A stretch of 64,000 nucleotides of DNA. It comes from Micavibrio_B sp964633355 (lineage in GTDB: Bacteria; Pseudomonadota; Alphaproteobacteria; Micavibrionales; Micavibrionaceae). This document shows positions 35,867 through 44,455 of the stretch, one piece after another. The notes beneath the pieces are model-generated. The model saw nothing but the letters and a program-made list of their open reading frames with translations, did no database searches and was not told the origin of the DNA. The position numbers and the translations under genes were made by a program. Every line of letters starts with the position of its first letter. Positions within the stretch are counted from its first letter, which is position 1. The stretch spans positions 48,879 through 112,878 of the forward strand of contig CAZWGO010000006.1 in NCBI GenBank assembly GCA_964633355.1. Direction: 5' to 3'.

Positions 35867-36438
35867 CAGCTTACTATCTCCAGAAAATTTTTGATAACCG
35901 CATGACCATGTTCGGTCGCAATACTCTCGGGATGGAACAAGACGCCGTGAATGGGTTTTGTTTTATGCTGCAAACCCATGATAATACCATCCTCGGTCCA
36001 TGATGTTGCTTCGAGAACATCGGGAAAACTTTCACGCTCTGCAATCAGAGAATGATATCGTGTAACGTCGTATGGTGAGGGCAGGTCTTTAAAAACACCT
36101 TTGCCGTCATGCTTTATTTTCGACAATTTGCCATGCATCGGGGCGGGGGCGCGAACAATCTTGCCGCCAAAGGCCTGCGCTATCGATTGAAAGCCGAGAC
36201 AGACGCCAAACATCGGAATGTCCTGCTCGGCGCAAGACTTCACGAGATCAAGACAAATTCCAGCCTGATCCGGATTGCAAGGGCCGGGCGATAAAACAAT
36301 CGCTGAAGGCTTTTCGCTTAAAACCTGCTCAACTGTTTTCTCATCATTACGGATCACATGGCAAACCTCGCCCAGATCGCCGAAATACTGGACAAGGTTA
36401 AAAGTAAAACTGTCATAGTTATCGATTAAGGTGATCAT
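35866..36438 (-). CDS. trpG: Anthranilate synthase glutamine amidotransferase component
   Basis: TrpG hydrolyses glutamine and passes ammonia to TrpE. In some bacteria it also serves PabB in folate synthesis. The 190-residue class I amidotransferase has LSPGPCNPDQAG near residues 49-60, the nucleophile Cys80 in FGVCLGFQ, and the His-Glu pair in LFHPESIATEHG near the C-terminus. Length is normal. It overlaps trpE by four bases, fitting a stoichiometric complex. Confidence 0.95.
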   Translation of the reverse strand: MITLIDNYDSFTFNLVQYFGDLGEVCHVIRNDEKTVEQVLSEKPSAIVLSPGPCNPDQAGICLDLVKSCAEQDIPMFGVCLGFQSIAQAFGGKIVRAPAPMHGKLSKIKHDGKGVFKDLPSPYDVTRYHSLIAERESFPDVLEATSWTEDGIIMGLQHKTKPIHGVLFHPESIATEHGHAVIKNFLEIVS

Positions 36439-37943
36439 AATTCATTATGCGCTTTTTGTTGTCTGAATGCATTTTCAAGCGCGTCTTCAGCAGCCATGGT
36501 AATGGCGCGGGCTTTGATAATCGTTTCATTATACTCGGATTCCAGTTCGCTATCGGCAACAATGCCTGCGCCAGACTGAACATGAATTTTACCGTCTTTG
36601 ATCAGGGCAGTGCGAAGCGCGATGCAAGTATCTACATTGCCGTTTCCGGCAAGATAGCCGATACAACCGCCATAGAATTTACGCTTTTCTGGTTCCAGCT
36701 CGTCGATAATTTCCATGGCGCGGATTTTCGGTGCACCCGAAACGGTTCCTGCCGGAAAGCCCGCCATCAAGGCGTCGAGCGGATCGATATCCGACCTCAA
36801 ATCTCCTTCGACATTCGAAATGATATGCATGACGTGGGAATAATATTCGATGATGAATTTTTCTGTAACATTGACACTGCCGATATCAGATACGCGGCCT
36901 ACATCGTTGCGGCCAAGATCCAGTAGCATCAAATGCTCGGCCAATTCTTTCGGATCGGATAAAAGATCTGCGGCTAAAGCATCATCTTCGAGCTTATCCT
37001 TACCGCGCCGGCGTGTTCCGGCAATCGGACGGATAGTAATCTTTCCGTCGCGCACGCGGACCAGAATTTCAGGGCTGGACCCGATCAATGAGAACCCCGG
37101 GAAATCGACGAAGAATAAAAACGGTGATGGATTCACGCGGCGCAAAGAGCGGTAGCAATCGAAAGCCGATAACGGAAAATCTGCCGAAAAGCGTTGTGAC
37201 AAAACGACCTGAAAAATATCGCCAGACAAAATATATTCCTTGGCGCGTTTCACCATGCCGAAGAAATCGTCCTTCGACATATTAGCTTTGAAATCAATCA
37301 AAGGGGGCAATTCTTTGGGCTGCGCCGACAACGGACGAGGCGCATTCAGCTTGGCGATGACGTCTTCGATCCGCGCTACTTTCGCATCATAAATACTGCG
37401 TGCAGATTTCTCCGAATTATTCTGATGCTCGTAAACCGGACTCGTGATGCAAATCTGGTGTTTTAGATTGTCGAAGATCACGAGGATTTGTGGCCGTGAG
37501 AAAATAGAATCCGGAATACTCAAAGTATCTGGATTGTCATCTGGAATTCGCTCCACTTCGCGGATCATGTCATACCCCATGAATCCGAACAGGCCCGAAG
37601 GCGCCATTGGCGGCAGGCCGTCCGGCACGATATCGAGACGGCAATCTTTCATGGTTTTTTTAAGCGATACCAACGGCGCATCGTGCTGTGGATGAGAATT
37701 AATTGACACGATATCGTTCTGGTAAGACCAGATCAAATCCGGATCGAAGCCAAGAATAGTGTAGCGGCCCAGCGTATTGCCGCCTTCGACAGATTCAAGC
37801 AGGAAAGAATAGGATTGATCCGTGCATAATTTCAGGTAAGCCGAAATCGGCGTTTCAGTATCGGCGACGATCCACGCCCAGACAAGCTGTGTCTGTCCGT
37901 TCTCAAAATGCGTTGTAAAGCTTTCTAAGTCAGGACCCTGCAT
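36435..37943 (-). CDS. trpE: Anthranilate synthase component I
   Basis: TrpE makes anthranilate from chorismate with ammonia from TrpG. The 502-residue protein has the N-terminal feedback region with the LLESVEGG motif near residues 49-56, which forms the tryptophan-binding site. It also has the chorismate-binding domain: QVVLSQRFSADF near 241, SSPEILVRV, RPIAGTRRRGKD near 309-320, GRNDVGRVSDIGSV near 349, and GAPKIRAMEIIDELEP near 407. The intact LLESVEGG motif suggests normal feedback inhibition. Its ATG overlaps the ppiD stop by one base. Confidence 0.96.
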   Translation of the reverse strand: MQGPDLESFTTHFENGQTQLVWAWIVADTETPISAYLKLCTDQSYSFLLESVEGGNTLGRYTILGFDPDLIWSYQNDIVSINSHPQHDAPLVSLKKTMKDCRLDIVPDGLPPMAPSGLFGFMGYDMIREVERIPDDNPDTLSIPDSIFSRPQILVIFDNLKHQICITSPVYEHQNNSEKSARSIYDAKVARIEDVIAKLNAPRPLSAQPKELPPLIDFKANMSKDDFFGMVKRAKEYILSGDIFQVVLSQRFSADFPLSAFDCYRSLRRVNPSPFLFFVDFPGFSLIGSSPEILVRVRDGKITIRPIAGTRRRGKDKLEDDALAADLLSDPKELAEHLMLLDLGRNDVGRVSDIGSVNVTEKFIIEYYSHVMHIISNVEGDLRSDIDPLDALMAGFPAGTVSGAPKIRAMEIIDELEPEKRKFYGGCIGYLAGNGNVDTCIALRTALIKDGKIHVQSGAGIVADSELESEYNETIIKARAITMAAEDALENAFRQQKAHNEL

Positions 37944-39823
37944 TACTGTTCCGTAGATGCCTGTCCATACATGCGGTCCAGCAAGGGCTTATTGATTTCG
38001 ACCTTATTGCTGCGTTCGATATGGTTGATGAACGACACGAAACGTTCTTCCTGCATATCGAGAGAAAGATTCTTCTCGATATCGGCCAGTTCAGATTTCG
38101 ACGGTTCTTTTTTCGGCAATGATACATTTTTGACTTTTACGATCTGGATGGACTCGATATCTGGAATGGCAACAGCCTTGTTTATATCTGTCGCCATGAT
38201 TTGTGCCACGCCTTGGGAATTCAATCCCTCCGGCGCTTTTGATCCGCGCACAATCTTCGCTGTTTTTATCTTGGCCTTATTTTCGGCGGCAATTTTTTGC
38301 AGCGTGGTTTTTCCTGAATCGAGATCGCTGGTAATCTCTAGCGATTTAACCAGAAGCTTTCTTCTTTTCTCCAAAGCGCTCCATTTTTCTGTTACTTCAG
38401 TTTTGACGTCTTTCAAATCCTTGGCTTGTGCTTCAGTGATGCTGTTAACATGAATGGTAACCATCTTGCCGCCGGAGATTTCACTCAACGGGGAAGATTC
38501 GTTTGCGTTTGTCGTGAAGGCCGACTGAATGATTTTGCCTTCATCCGCGTTATAAGCTTTCAACGCCGGAATTTTTGCATCCGTCGCGCCAAGCTTTTCA
38601 AGCTTGATGATTGTCAGTTTAAATTCGTCCTTTAGGCTTTCAGGGCTTTCACCTTCTGCCAAACGATCTTCGATTTTATTTGTCACTTCGAATGCCGCAT
38701 CGCTGCTGGCCGTATCGCTCAGGTCTTTTTTGATCTGCGCTTTAACATCGTCGAAGACTTTTACGCCAGATGACTGTTCTGACTGAATGTAGAAGACATG
38801 CCAGCCAAGCGGAGTTTCCACCGGTCCGGCAAAACTTTTTACCTCTGCCGAGAATACAGGTTCTGCCAGTTGAGCCGGTAAGGCTTTCTCTTCGAATTTT
38901 GCCGCCTTGTTGTAACTATCTGCCTTGCCTGTGACTTTAATTACGGCAGCTTTAAGGTCTTTGGAGCTTTGTGCTTCCTTTAAAACATCATTGGCTTCTT
39001 TTTCCGTTTTTAAAACCGCCTGCTCGAGAGTTCTGGTTCCGTCGATCTCGAAATTGCTTTTATTTGATTCATAGAATTCTTTGACCTGTTCGTCAGTAAC
39101 ATCCTGCTTGTCGGCAAGGCTTGCCGTATCAAGAATCCCGATGGTCACATTTCTTGTTTCAGGAATGGCATATTCGCTTTTGATCGTGTCATAGAATTTT
39201 TCCAGTTGCTCATCCGTCGGCTTATCCATTTTTACGGATGCCGCGGGCAAGGACACATATTCAATATCGCGCTCTTCCAAATTCCATTGATAGAAAGCGT
39301 TTGTCATCGCCGCCGGAACGTAAACACCGCCGCCGATCGTCTGGCGCAGAAGACCAGTCGATAAATCATTGCGGACGGATTCAACGAGCATTTTCTCGCT
39401 CATACCCTGTGATTGCAAAAGACTTGCGAGGGCCTGTTTTACATCTCCTGTAGGTCCTGCCATAGGAAGAAGAGCTTTATGAAGTTCATCGGCGACTATT
39501 TTGTCACTGGCAATGATGCCGTAATCGAAAGCGGCTTTGCGGAGCAGGTGGCTCATGATCTCGTTTTGAAGGATGCGGTCGATAATGCCCAGATTATAGG
39601 CTTCGGCAGATGGGATGTTCTGTGCCTGTAATTGTATACGGACGATGCGATCAAACTCGTTTGATTTAATGGGCCGTCCGTCGATTTCAGCGACATTCGT
39701 CGATCCGACGCCATCGCGGAAAGTACCGGCACCATCGCTTAAGATCAGTCCAACGCCGCCAAGGAGTAAAATCCCTAGGAACAGGCCGGAAAAAACACCG
39801 GTACGCATCTTGCTCAAAATCAT
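37943..39823 (-). CDS. ppiD: Membrane-anchored peptidyl-prolyl isomerase PpiD
   Basis: PpiD is an inner-membrane-anchored periplasmic chaperone near the Sec translocon. The 626-residue protein has a single N-terminal helix (about 10-30), a SurA/PpiD-type N-terminal chaperone domain, and a parvulin-like domain (about 250-360) including PVFSAEVKSFAGPVETPLGWHVFYI. A long helical C-terminal part follows. I chose ATG 39823, six bases after an AGAGG ribosome binding site; a TTG six bases upstream has none. It overlaps trpE by one base. In alphaproteobacteria a ppiD-like gene commonly separates trp genes from tpiA. Confidence 0.92.
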   Translation of the reverse strand: MILSKMRTGVFSGLFLGILLLGGVGLILSDGAGTFRDGVGSTNVAEIDGRPIKSNEFDRIVRIQLQAQNIPSAEAYNLGIIDRILQNEIMSHLLRKAAFDYGIIASDKIVADELHKALLPMAGPTGDVKQALASLLQSQGMSEKMLVESVRNDLSTGLLRQTIGGGVYVPAAMTNAFYQWNLEERDIEYVSLPAASVKMDKPTDEQLEKFYDTIKSEYAIPETRNVTIGILDTASLADKQDVTDEQVKEFYESNKSNFEIDGTRTLEQAVLKTEKEANDVLKEAQSSKDLKAAVIKVTGKADSYNKAAKFEEKALPAQLAEPVFSAEVKSFAGPVETPLGWHVFYIQSEQSSGVKVFDDVKAQIKKDLSDTASSDAAFEVTNKIEDRLAEGESPESLKDEFKLTIIKLEKLGATDAKIPALKAYNADEGKIIQSAFTTNANESSPLSEISGGKMVTIHVNSITEAQAKDLKDVKTEVTEKWSALEKRRKLLVKSLEITSDLDSGKTTLQKIAAENKAKIKTAKIVRGSKAPEGLNSQGVAQIMATDINKAVAIPDIESIQIVKVKNVSLPKKEPSKSELADIEKNLSLDMQEERFVSFINHIERSNKVEINKPLLDRMYGQASTEQ

Positions 39824-39852
39824 CGACAACCTCTTGTATTAATTGCAGAGTG

Positions 39853-39882
39853 ACTATATTCAGAACTTGTCAGTCAAATCAA
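39853..39882 (-). promoter_or_regulatory. Candidate ppiD-trpEGDC promoter
   Basis: On the minus strand TTGATT (39882-39877) and TATAGT (39858-39853) are separated by 18 bases. Transcription would start about 23 bases before the ppiD ATG. The intergenic region is shared with the divergent tpiA gene, whose own promoter I could not place with confidence. Confidence 0.4.
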
Positions 39883-39898
39883 TTGGAAAGCCTTATTT

Positions 39899-40624
39899 AT
39901 GAAGAAGCTTATCGCTGGGAATTGGAAAATGAATGGTTCGCTTTCCGAAGCTGCCGCTCTTTCGAAATCGATTCCGAATGTAGAAAACGTCGATATTTGT
40001 ATCTGCCCGCCTTTTCTTCATATCCAGACCGTAAAAGATAATTTGCAAAGCGGCGTTTTTCTTGGCGCACAGAATTCTTCGCAATTTAAAAACGGCGCTT
40101 ATACGGGCGATATATCCGCCACGATGGTGAAAGATATCGGTGCTGAATATGTGATCCTTGGCCATTCCGAACGCCGCCAGTATTTTGGTGCGACGGATCA
40201 GATTATTTCAGAGCAAGCTGTTCTGGCCCATGCGGAAGGTCTTATCACTATTATCTGCGTCGGCGAAACCGAATCCGAGCGGGATCAGGGCAAAGCAGAA
40301 GATGTCGTAAAATCCCAGCTTTTAGGCTCTTTGCCTGACTGCGCGACATCTGAAAACACTGTAATTGCTTATGAACCTGTCTGGGCGATCGGCACGGGAA
40401 AAACAGCCACGCCGGACGATGTTAAATCCATGCACGCTTTTATACGTAATGTATTGAAGGAAAGACTGGACAAATTGGCCGCGATCCGTATTTTGTACGG
40501 CGGTTCGGTGAAGCCCGACAATGCGAAAGACCTCCTGCATATTGATAATGTAGATGGTGCTTTGGTCGGCGGGGCTAGCCTGAAGACTGACCAGTTCATG
40601 GCAATTGTGAACGCTGCAAAATAA
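39899..40624 (+). CDS. tpiA: Triosephosphate isomerase
   Basis: TpiA interconverts dihydroxyacetone phosphate and glyceraldehyde 3-phosphate. The 241-residue TIM barrel has the substrate-binding AGNWKMNG with Lys10, the catalytic His89 in ILGHSERR, the catalytic base Glu159 in AYEPVWAIGTG with its flexible loop, and the phosphate-binding LYGGSVKPDNA and ALVGGASL motifs. It is divergent from ppiD and followed after nine bases by secG. Confidence 0.97.
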   Translation: MKKLIAGNWKMNGSLSEAAALSKSIPNVENVDICICPPFLHIQTVKDNLQSGVFLGAQNSSQFKNGAYTGDISATMVKDIGAEYVILGHSERRQYFGATDQIISEQAVLAHAEGLITIICVGETESERDQGKAEDVVKSQLLGSLPDCATSENTVIAYEPVWAIGTGKTATPDDVKSMHAFIRNVLKERLDKLAAIRILYGGSVKPDNAKDLLHIDNVDGALVGGASLKTDQFMAIVNAAK

Positions 40625-40633
40625 GTATTTGAT

Positions 40634-40984
40634 ATGGAACATGTAATTCTCGTCATCCACCTGATTTTAACACTGGCTATGATTGGCCTGATCCTGCTGC
40701 AACGCTCTGAAGGCGGCGGCCTTGGGATCGGCGGCGGTGGCGGCGGAATGGGAAATTTTGCCTCTGCTCAAACAACGGCCAATGTTTTAACAAAAACCAC
40801 TCAATGGGTGGGCGGCGCATTTTTTGCGACAAGCCTTATTCTGGCGGTTCTGGCGTCACAGCGCGGCGCAGCTCCAAGTATTCTCGATTCAGCCTCTCCG
40901 GCAGCTATTACAAAAGAAGCTCCGGCGTCCGAATCAAAATCCGAAGAATCTAAAAAAGCCCCTTCAGTACCAATAAGCCAATGA
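40634..40984 (+). CDS. secG: Protein translocase subunit SecG
   Basis: SecG assists the SecYE channel in protein export. The 116-residue protein has two transmembrane helices (about 3-24 and 55-76). Between them lies the typical LLQRSEGGGLGIGGGGGGMG glycine-rich loop. A hydrophilic C-terminal tail rich in serine, glutamate and lysine follows. Length and topology match the alphaproteobacterial form. It overlaps pyrG by four bases in the tpiA-secG-pyrG order. Confidence 0.93.
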   Translation: MEHVILVIHLILTLAMIGLILLQRSEGGGLGIGGGGGGMGNFASAQTTANVLTKTTQWVGGAFFATSLILAVLASQRGAAPSILDSASPAAITKEAPASESKSEESKKAPSVPISQ

Positions 40985-42609
40985 CAAAATACATATTTAT
41001 TACAGGTGGGGTCGTTTCCTCTTTAGGAAAAGGCCTTGGCTCCGCTGCGCTCGGCGCACTTTTGCAAGCTCGCGGCTACACAACGCGCCTCTGCAAGCTT
41101 GACCCGTATCTAAATATCGACCCCGGTACGATGTCGCCGTTCCAGCATGGCGAAGTTTTTGTGACCGATGATGGCGCGGAAACAGATCTTGATTTAGGTC
41201 ATTATGAACGCTTTACTGGACGTCCCGCAACACAAACCGATAACGTCACCACTGGTAAAATCTATTTGAACGTCTTGCAACGTGAACGCCGCGGCGAATA
41301 TCTAGGTGCGACAATTCAGGTTATTCCGCATATTACCAACGAGATTAAAGATTTTATTCAGGAAAAAGAAGGCAGTGCTGACTTCGTGCTGGTTGAAATC
41401 GGAGGCACGGTCGGCGATATCGAAAGCCTTCCATTTTTAGAAGCCATTCGTCAATTCGGTAACGAAGTCGGTCCGGATCGCGCGATTTTTATTCATGTAA
41501 CATTGCTGCCCTATATCGCGGCAGCTGGTGAGTTAAAAACCAAACCGACACAGCACTCGGTAAAAGAACTGATGTCGGTTGGTATTCGTCCAAATATCCT
41601 TCTTTGCCGCTCTGATCGCCCGATTGAAGATGATGATCTGCGCAAAATCGGCCTTTTCTGCAATATCCCGCATGAACGCGTTATTCCTGCTCTCGATGTA
41701 AAATCCATCTATGAAGTGCCGTTGACCTATCATGCAGAAGGTCTTGATACAGAAGTCTTGTCCTGCTTTGGAATCACTGATGCGAAACAGCCTGATCTAT
41801 CACAATGGCAGGAAATCGTTCACCGAATCAAAAATCCGGAAGCGCAGGTCAAAATCGGTATCGTCGGTAAATATACCGAGCTGACAGACAGTTATAAATC
41901 CCTGAACGAAGCCTTGATCCATGGCGGTATTGCCAACAACGTCAAGGTTCAGTTGAAATTCTTGGAAGGCGAGACATTCGAAAAGGACGGCCACGCTGCC
42001 GAGCTTGAAGATGTCGATGCAATTCTCGTTCCCGGCGGTTTCGGCCAGCGTGGTACGGAAGGTATGATCAAAGCTGTTGAATTTGCTCGTACGCGTAAAG
42101 TACCGTATTTCGGGATTTGTTTCGGCATGCAAATGGCTGTTATCGAAGCCACTCGCAATCTCGTCGGCTTGGCAGATGCAAACTCGACCGAATTTGGTGA
42201 ATGTAAGGAGCCCGTCGTTGGCCTGATGACCGAATGGCTCAAAGGCAATGAGATGGTCACTCGCGATGATAAAGGCGATCTCGGCGGCACGATGCGCCTC
42301 GGCGCTTATAACGCGGCGCTGAAACCCGGCTCCCTGATTTCAAACATCTACGGCTCGACAACAATTTCGGAACGCCACCGCCATCGCTATGAAGTGAATA
42401 TCAACTATGTCGAGCGCCTCGAAGCAAAAGGGATGGAATTCGCCGGCATGTCGCCAAACGGTAAATTGCCAGAAACCGTTGAAATCCCAGAGCATCCCTG
42501 GTTTATCGGAGTGCAATACCATCCGGAATTGAAATCAAAACCGTTCGATCCGCATCCATTGTTCACGTCATTTATTAAAGCGGCGCTTGAGAAGAGCAGG
42601 TTGGTTTAA
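40981..42609 (+). CDS. pyrG: CTP synthase
   Basis: PyrG aminates UTP to CTP using glutamine. The 542-residue protein has an N-terminal synthase domain starting KYIFITGGVVSSLGKGLGSA (ATP site at residues 13-20), the CKLDPYLNIDPGTMSP motif near 40, and a VEIGGTVGDIES segment near 140. The C-terminal glutamine amidotransferase domain has the nucleophile cysteine in FGICFGMQMA near 380 and the HPELKSKP motif near 515. It ends in KSRLV as in close relatives. Confidence 0.97.
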   Translation: MTKYIFITGGVVSSLGKGLGSAALGALLQARGYTTRLCKLDPYLNIDPGTMSPFQHGEVFVTDDGAETDLDLGHYERFTGRPATQTDNVTTGKIYLNVLQRERRGEYLGATIQVIPHITNEIKDFIQEKEGSADFVLVEIGGTVGDIESLPFLEAIRQFGNEVGPDRAIFIHVTLLPYIAAAGELKTKPTQHSVKELMSVGIRPNILLCRSDRPIEDDDLRKIGLFCNIPHERVIPALDVKSIYEVPLTYHAEGLDTEVLSCFGITDAKQPDLSQWQEIVHRIKNPEAQVKIGIVGKYTELTDSYKSLNEALIHGGIANNVKVQLKFLEGETFEKDGHAAELEDVDAILVPGGFGQRGTEGMIKAVEFARTRKVPYFGICFGMQMAVIEATRNLVGLADANSTEFGECKEPVVGLMTEWLKGNEMVTRDDKGDLGGTMRLGAYNAALKPGSLISNIYGSTTISERHRHRYEVNINYVERLEAKGMEFAGMSPNGKLPETVEIPEHPWFIGVQYHPELKSKPFDPHPLFTSFIKAALEKSRLV

Positions 42610-42736
42610 GGTACTACCGAATTCCGATGCCGAATCCCGTTTTCTTGCCCACGCAGCACAGGGTTCCGCCTCTCGCGGTCTTGAACTTTTGGCAGAGCTT
42701 GACCGCCGGGACAAGGAAGTACCTGCAGCTTCCGCC

Positions 42737-42765
42737 TTCATGAAAAAGAGCAGCCGCTTTATAAT
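42737..42765 (+). promoter_or_regulatory. Candidate kdsA promoter
   Basis: A perfect -10 TATAAT at 42760-42765 is preceded 17 bases upstream by TTCATG at 42737-42742, a weak -35. The predicted start is near 42772, which places the hairpin at 42776-42805 at the very 5' end of the transcript. Confidence 0.45.
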
Positions 42766-42775
42766 GCAAAATAAA

Positions 42776-42805
42776 TTAAGCCTGTGTTGAAAAACGCGGG
42801 CTTAA
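42776..42805 (+). promoter_or_regulatory. 5' hairpin in the kdsA leader
   Basis: TTAAGCCTGTG at 42776-42786 pairs with CGCGGGCTTAA at 42795-42805, 11 pairs including two G-U in RNA, around an eight-base loop. It lies 16 bases before the kdsA ATG and would cap the 5' end of the transcript, as mRNA-stabilising hairpins do. No U-tract follows, so a terminator is unlikely. Confidence 0.5.
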
Positions 42806-42821
42806 TGCTTATAGTCCGACC

Positions 42822-43643
42822 ATGAAAACAGTATCCGTCGGCCCGATTAAAATTAGCAACGAATTGCCTTTTGCCCTGATCACAGGACCTTGCGTTCTTG
42901 AATCAAGAGACCATGCTTTTGACATGGCAGGAAAGCTGAAGGAAATAACCACAAAGCTTGGCATTCCTTACATCTATAAGACATCCTTCGATAAAGCTAA
43001 CCGCACTTCGATTAAAGGTGCGCGCGGTATGGGGCTTGATAAAGCTATCGAAATTTTCAAAGATTTGAAAAAAGACCTTGGCATGCCTGTTTTAACTGAC
43101 GTGCATTCACCCGAGCAATGTGAAGCGTTGAAAGATGCAGTGGATGTATTACAAATCCCGGCGTTTTTGTGCCGCCAAACGGATCTTTTGATTGCCGCTG
43201 CCAAAACAGGTTTGGCGATCAATGTGAAAAAAGGCCAGTTCCTGGCTCCTTGGGACATGAAAAACGTTGCCCAGAAAATTTCCGACAGCGGAAATGAAAA
43301 CATCATGCTCTGCGAGCGCGGTGCAAGCTTTGGTTATAACACCCTAGTTGTTGATTTCCGCTCGCTGCCTATTATGGCGCAAACCGGCTATCCGGTGATC
43401 ATGGATGCAACCCATGCTGTCCAGCAACCCGGCGGCAACGGCGCATCAACCGGCGGGGACCGCACCATGGTTCCTGTCATGGCCAAGGCTGCAATGGCCG
43501 TGGGCGTGGCTGGCGTTTTCATGGAAACCCACCAAGACCCTGATAATGCGCCGTCCGATGGTCCCAATATGGTTAAGCTCAATGATATGGAAGGTCTTCT
43601 TGAGAAAATGGTTCAGATTGACCGTCTGACCAAAAATATTTGA
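42822..43643 (+). CDS. kdsA: 3-deoxy-8-phosphooctulonate synthase
   Basis: KdsA condenses phosphoenolpyruvate with arabinose 5-phosphate to make Kdo 8-phosphate, the precursor of the Kdo sugars attached to lipid A. The 273-residue TIM barrel has the GPCVLES motif near residues 21-27, YKTSFDKANRTS near 52-63, the LTDVHSPEQCE segment, IPAFLCRQTDLL near 113-124, and VIMDATHAVQQPGG near 193. Its TGA stop overlaps the -35 of the next promoter. Confidence 0.97.
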   Translation: MKTVSVGPIKISNELPFALITGPCVLESRDHAFDMAGKLKEITTKLGIPYIYKTSFDKANRTSIKGARGMGLDKAIEIFKDLKKDLGMPVLTDVHSPEQCEALKDAVDVLQIPAFLCRQTDLLIAAAKTGLAINVKKGQFLAPWDMKNVAQKISDSGNENIMLCERGASFGYNTLVVDFRSLPIMAQTGYPVIMDATHAVQQPGGNGASTGGDRTMVPVMAKAAMAVGVAGVFMETHQDPDNAPSDGPNMVKLNDMEGLLEKMVQIDRLTKNI

Positions 43644-43668
43644 CATATTGCTTTAATTTTGTTATATA
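43640..43668 (+). promoter_or_regulatory. Sigma-70-type promoter for the 135-residue hypothetical gene
   Basis: TTGACA at 43640-43645 overlaps the kdsA stop codon. TATATA at 43663-43668 follows after 17 bases. This predicts a leader of about 120 bases before the ATG at 43796, unusually long for the window. Confidence 0.6.
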
Positions 43669-43710
43669 TCTGCTACGCGAAAAAACGGTAATACTCAGTC
43701 GTACTAAAAG

Positions 43711-43732
43711 GCCCCCGCAAATTTCGGAGGGC
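43711..43732 (+). promoter_or_regulatory. Hairpin in the 43796 gene leader
   Basis: GCCCCCG at 43711-43717 pairs with CGGAGGGC at 43725-43732 with one bulged A, around a seven-base AT-rich loop. It is not followed by a U-tract. The whole leader (about 43675-43795) does not match a riboswitch class I can recognise. Confidence 0.4.
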
Positions 43733-43795
43733 TGATAGAACTTGAAAATTGTCGATTTAAATCAATGTTATGCGTGTTAAGTAACATCTAATTTA

Positions 43796-44203
43796 ATGAG
43801 TAAAGCAATGAGTAAACTAGCAGTAAAAATAGAGCCTTTCCATACAGATCCAGTCCTGAATGCCGCCACACAGCGCGGTTTTAGAAGAAGCAATTCCCCC
43901 GACCTACTTACAATTTTTAGTGAAACCACAGGGGACGTGACGAAAAATAAAATTCTCGACGCCCTTGGTGGAGTGCAGGTGGAAAAACCGAATTTTGGCT
44001 GTTGTCTCGATGCTTACCTCATACGCTCTGATCGTGAGACGTTTTTTACGCTATGCCATTTATTTGACATCAAAGCTGTAGACGATATTCCGGTTCAGGC
44101 TCATTTGAATGACGAATTCCGTCGTTTTGAAGTTGATGGTGTGCCACTGGCAACCCAGAATTTAGTTCTCGTCGGCGTCAAGCCTGACCTGCCATTAACA
44201 TAA
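43796..44203 (+). CDS. Hypothetical protein
   Basis: I do not recognise this 135-residue soluble protein. It has no signal peptide or membrane segment. A Cys-Cys pair occurs near residue 70 (FGCCLDAYLI), and the C-terminus is hydrophobic (NLVLVGVKPDLPLT). Two in-frame ATGs, at 43796 and 43808, are possible starts and neither has a good ribosome binding site. It overlaps or abuts the next small gene and the two form a short insertion in the otherwise conserved kdsA-eno interval. Confidence 0.7.
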   Translation: MSKAMSKLAVKIEPFHTDPVLNAATQRGFRRSNSPDLLTIFSETTGDVTKNKILDALGGVQVEKPNFGCCLDAYLIRSDRETFFTLCHLFDIKAVDDIPVQAHLNDEFRRFEVDGVPLATQNLVLVGVKPDLPLT

Positions 44204-44214
44204 TGGAGGGCAAG

Positions 44215-44388
44215 ATGACCGATATCAAATCACGCAGCGAAATCTATTATAAAATGGCTAGCGGAGTTCATGAAACGAAAGAGCGGGTCGAAAAGGGCTG
44301 GAGTAAGCGCATCGCGGAAGCCGAAACAATCGAACAAAGAAAAGCGACAGAAAATTGTCTTCGTGTTTATCGTGAATTCCATCCCTAA
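44215..44388 (+). CDS. Small hypothetical protein
   Basis: I do not recognise this 57-residue protein. It is highly charged and probably helical, with many lysines, arginines and glutamates (ETKERVEKGWSKRIAEAE). ATG 44215 is preceded by GGAGG at 44206-44210, a strong ribosome binding site, so I prefer it to the in-frame ATG at 44203, which overlaps the previous stop. It is probably co-transcribed with the 135-residue gene, and the hairpin at 44422 follows it. Confidence 0.6.
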   Translation: MTDIKSRSEIYYKMASGVHETKERVEKGWSKRIAEAETIEQRKATENCLRVYREFHP

Positions 44389-44421
44389 CAACTACTGGAC
44401 CTAAACCGAAATTCCCTTTAA

Positions 44422-44454
44422 AAATCCTCTGTTACAATTAGCAGAGGATTTTTT
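44422..44454 (+). terminator. Hairpin with U-tract that also covers the eno ribosome binding site
   Basis: AAATCCTCTG at 44422-44431 pairs perfectly with CAGAGGATTT at 44442-44451 around a ten-base loop, and the T-run continues to 44454. By shape it is an intrinsic terminator. The second arm contains AGAGGA at 44443-44448, the only plausible ribosome binding site for eno, so the stem would hide it in any read-through transcript. A dual role is inference. Confidence 0.7.
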
Positions 44455-44455
44455 A

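Larger units (their letters stand above)
42610..42821. other. Gap between pyrG and kdsA
   Basis: I find no convincing gene in these 212 bases. One reading frame is open from inside pyrG to about 42790, but it has no start codon with a ribosome binding site. The last 60 bases hold a candidate promoter and a hairpin, listed separately. Confidence 0.6.

Noticed and set aside
42587..42790. Open frame of about 67 codons running from inside pyrG toward kdsA
   Set aside because: It has only a TTG start inside pyrG, no ribosome binding site, and no recognisable protein sequence. The kdsA promoter overlaps its end.
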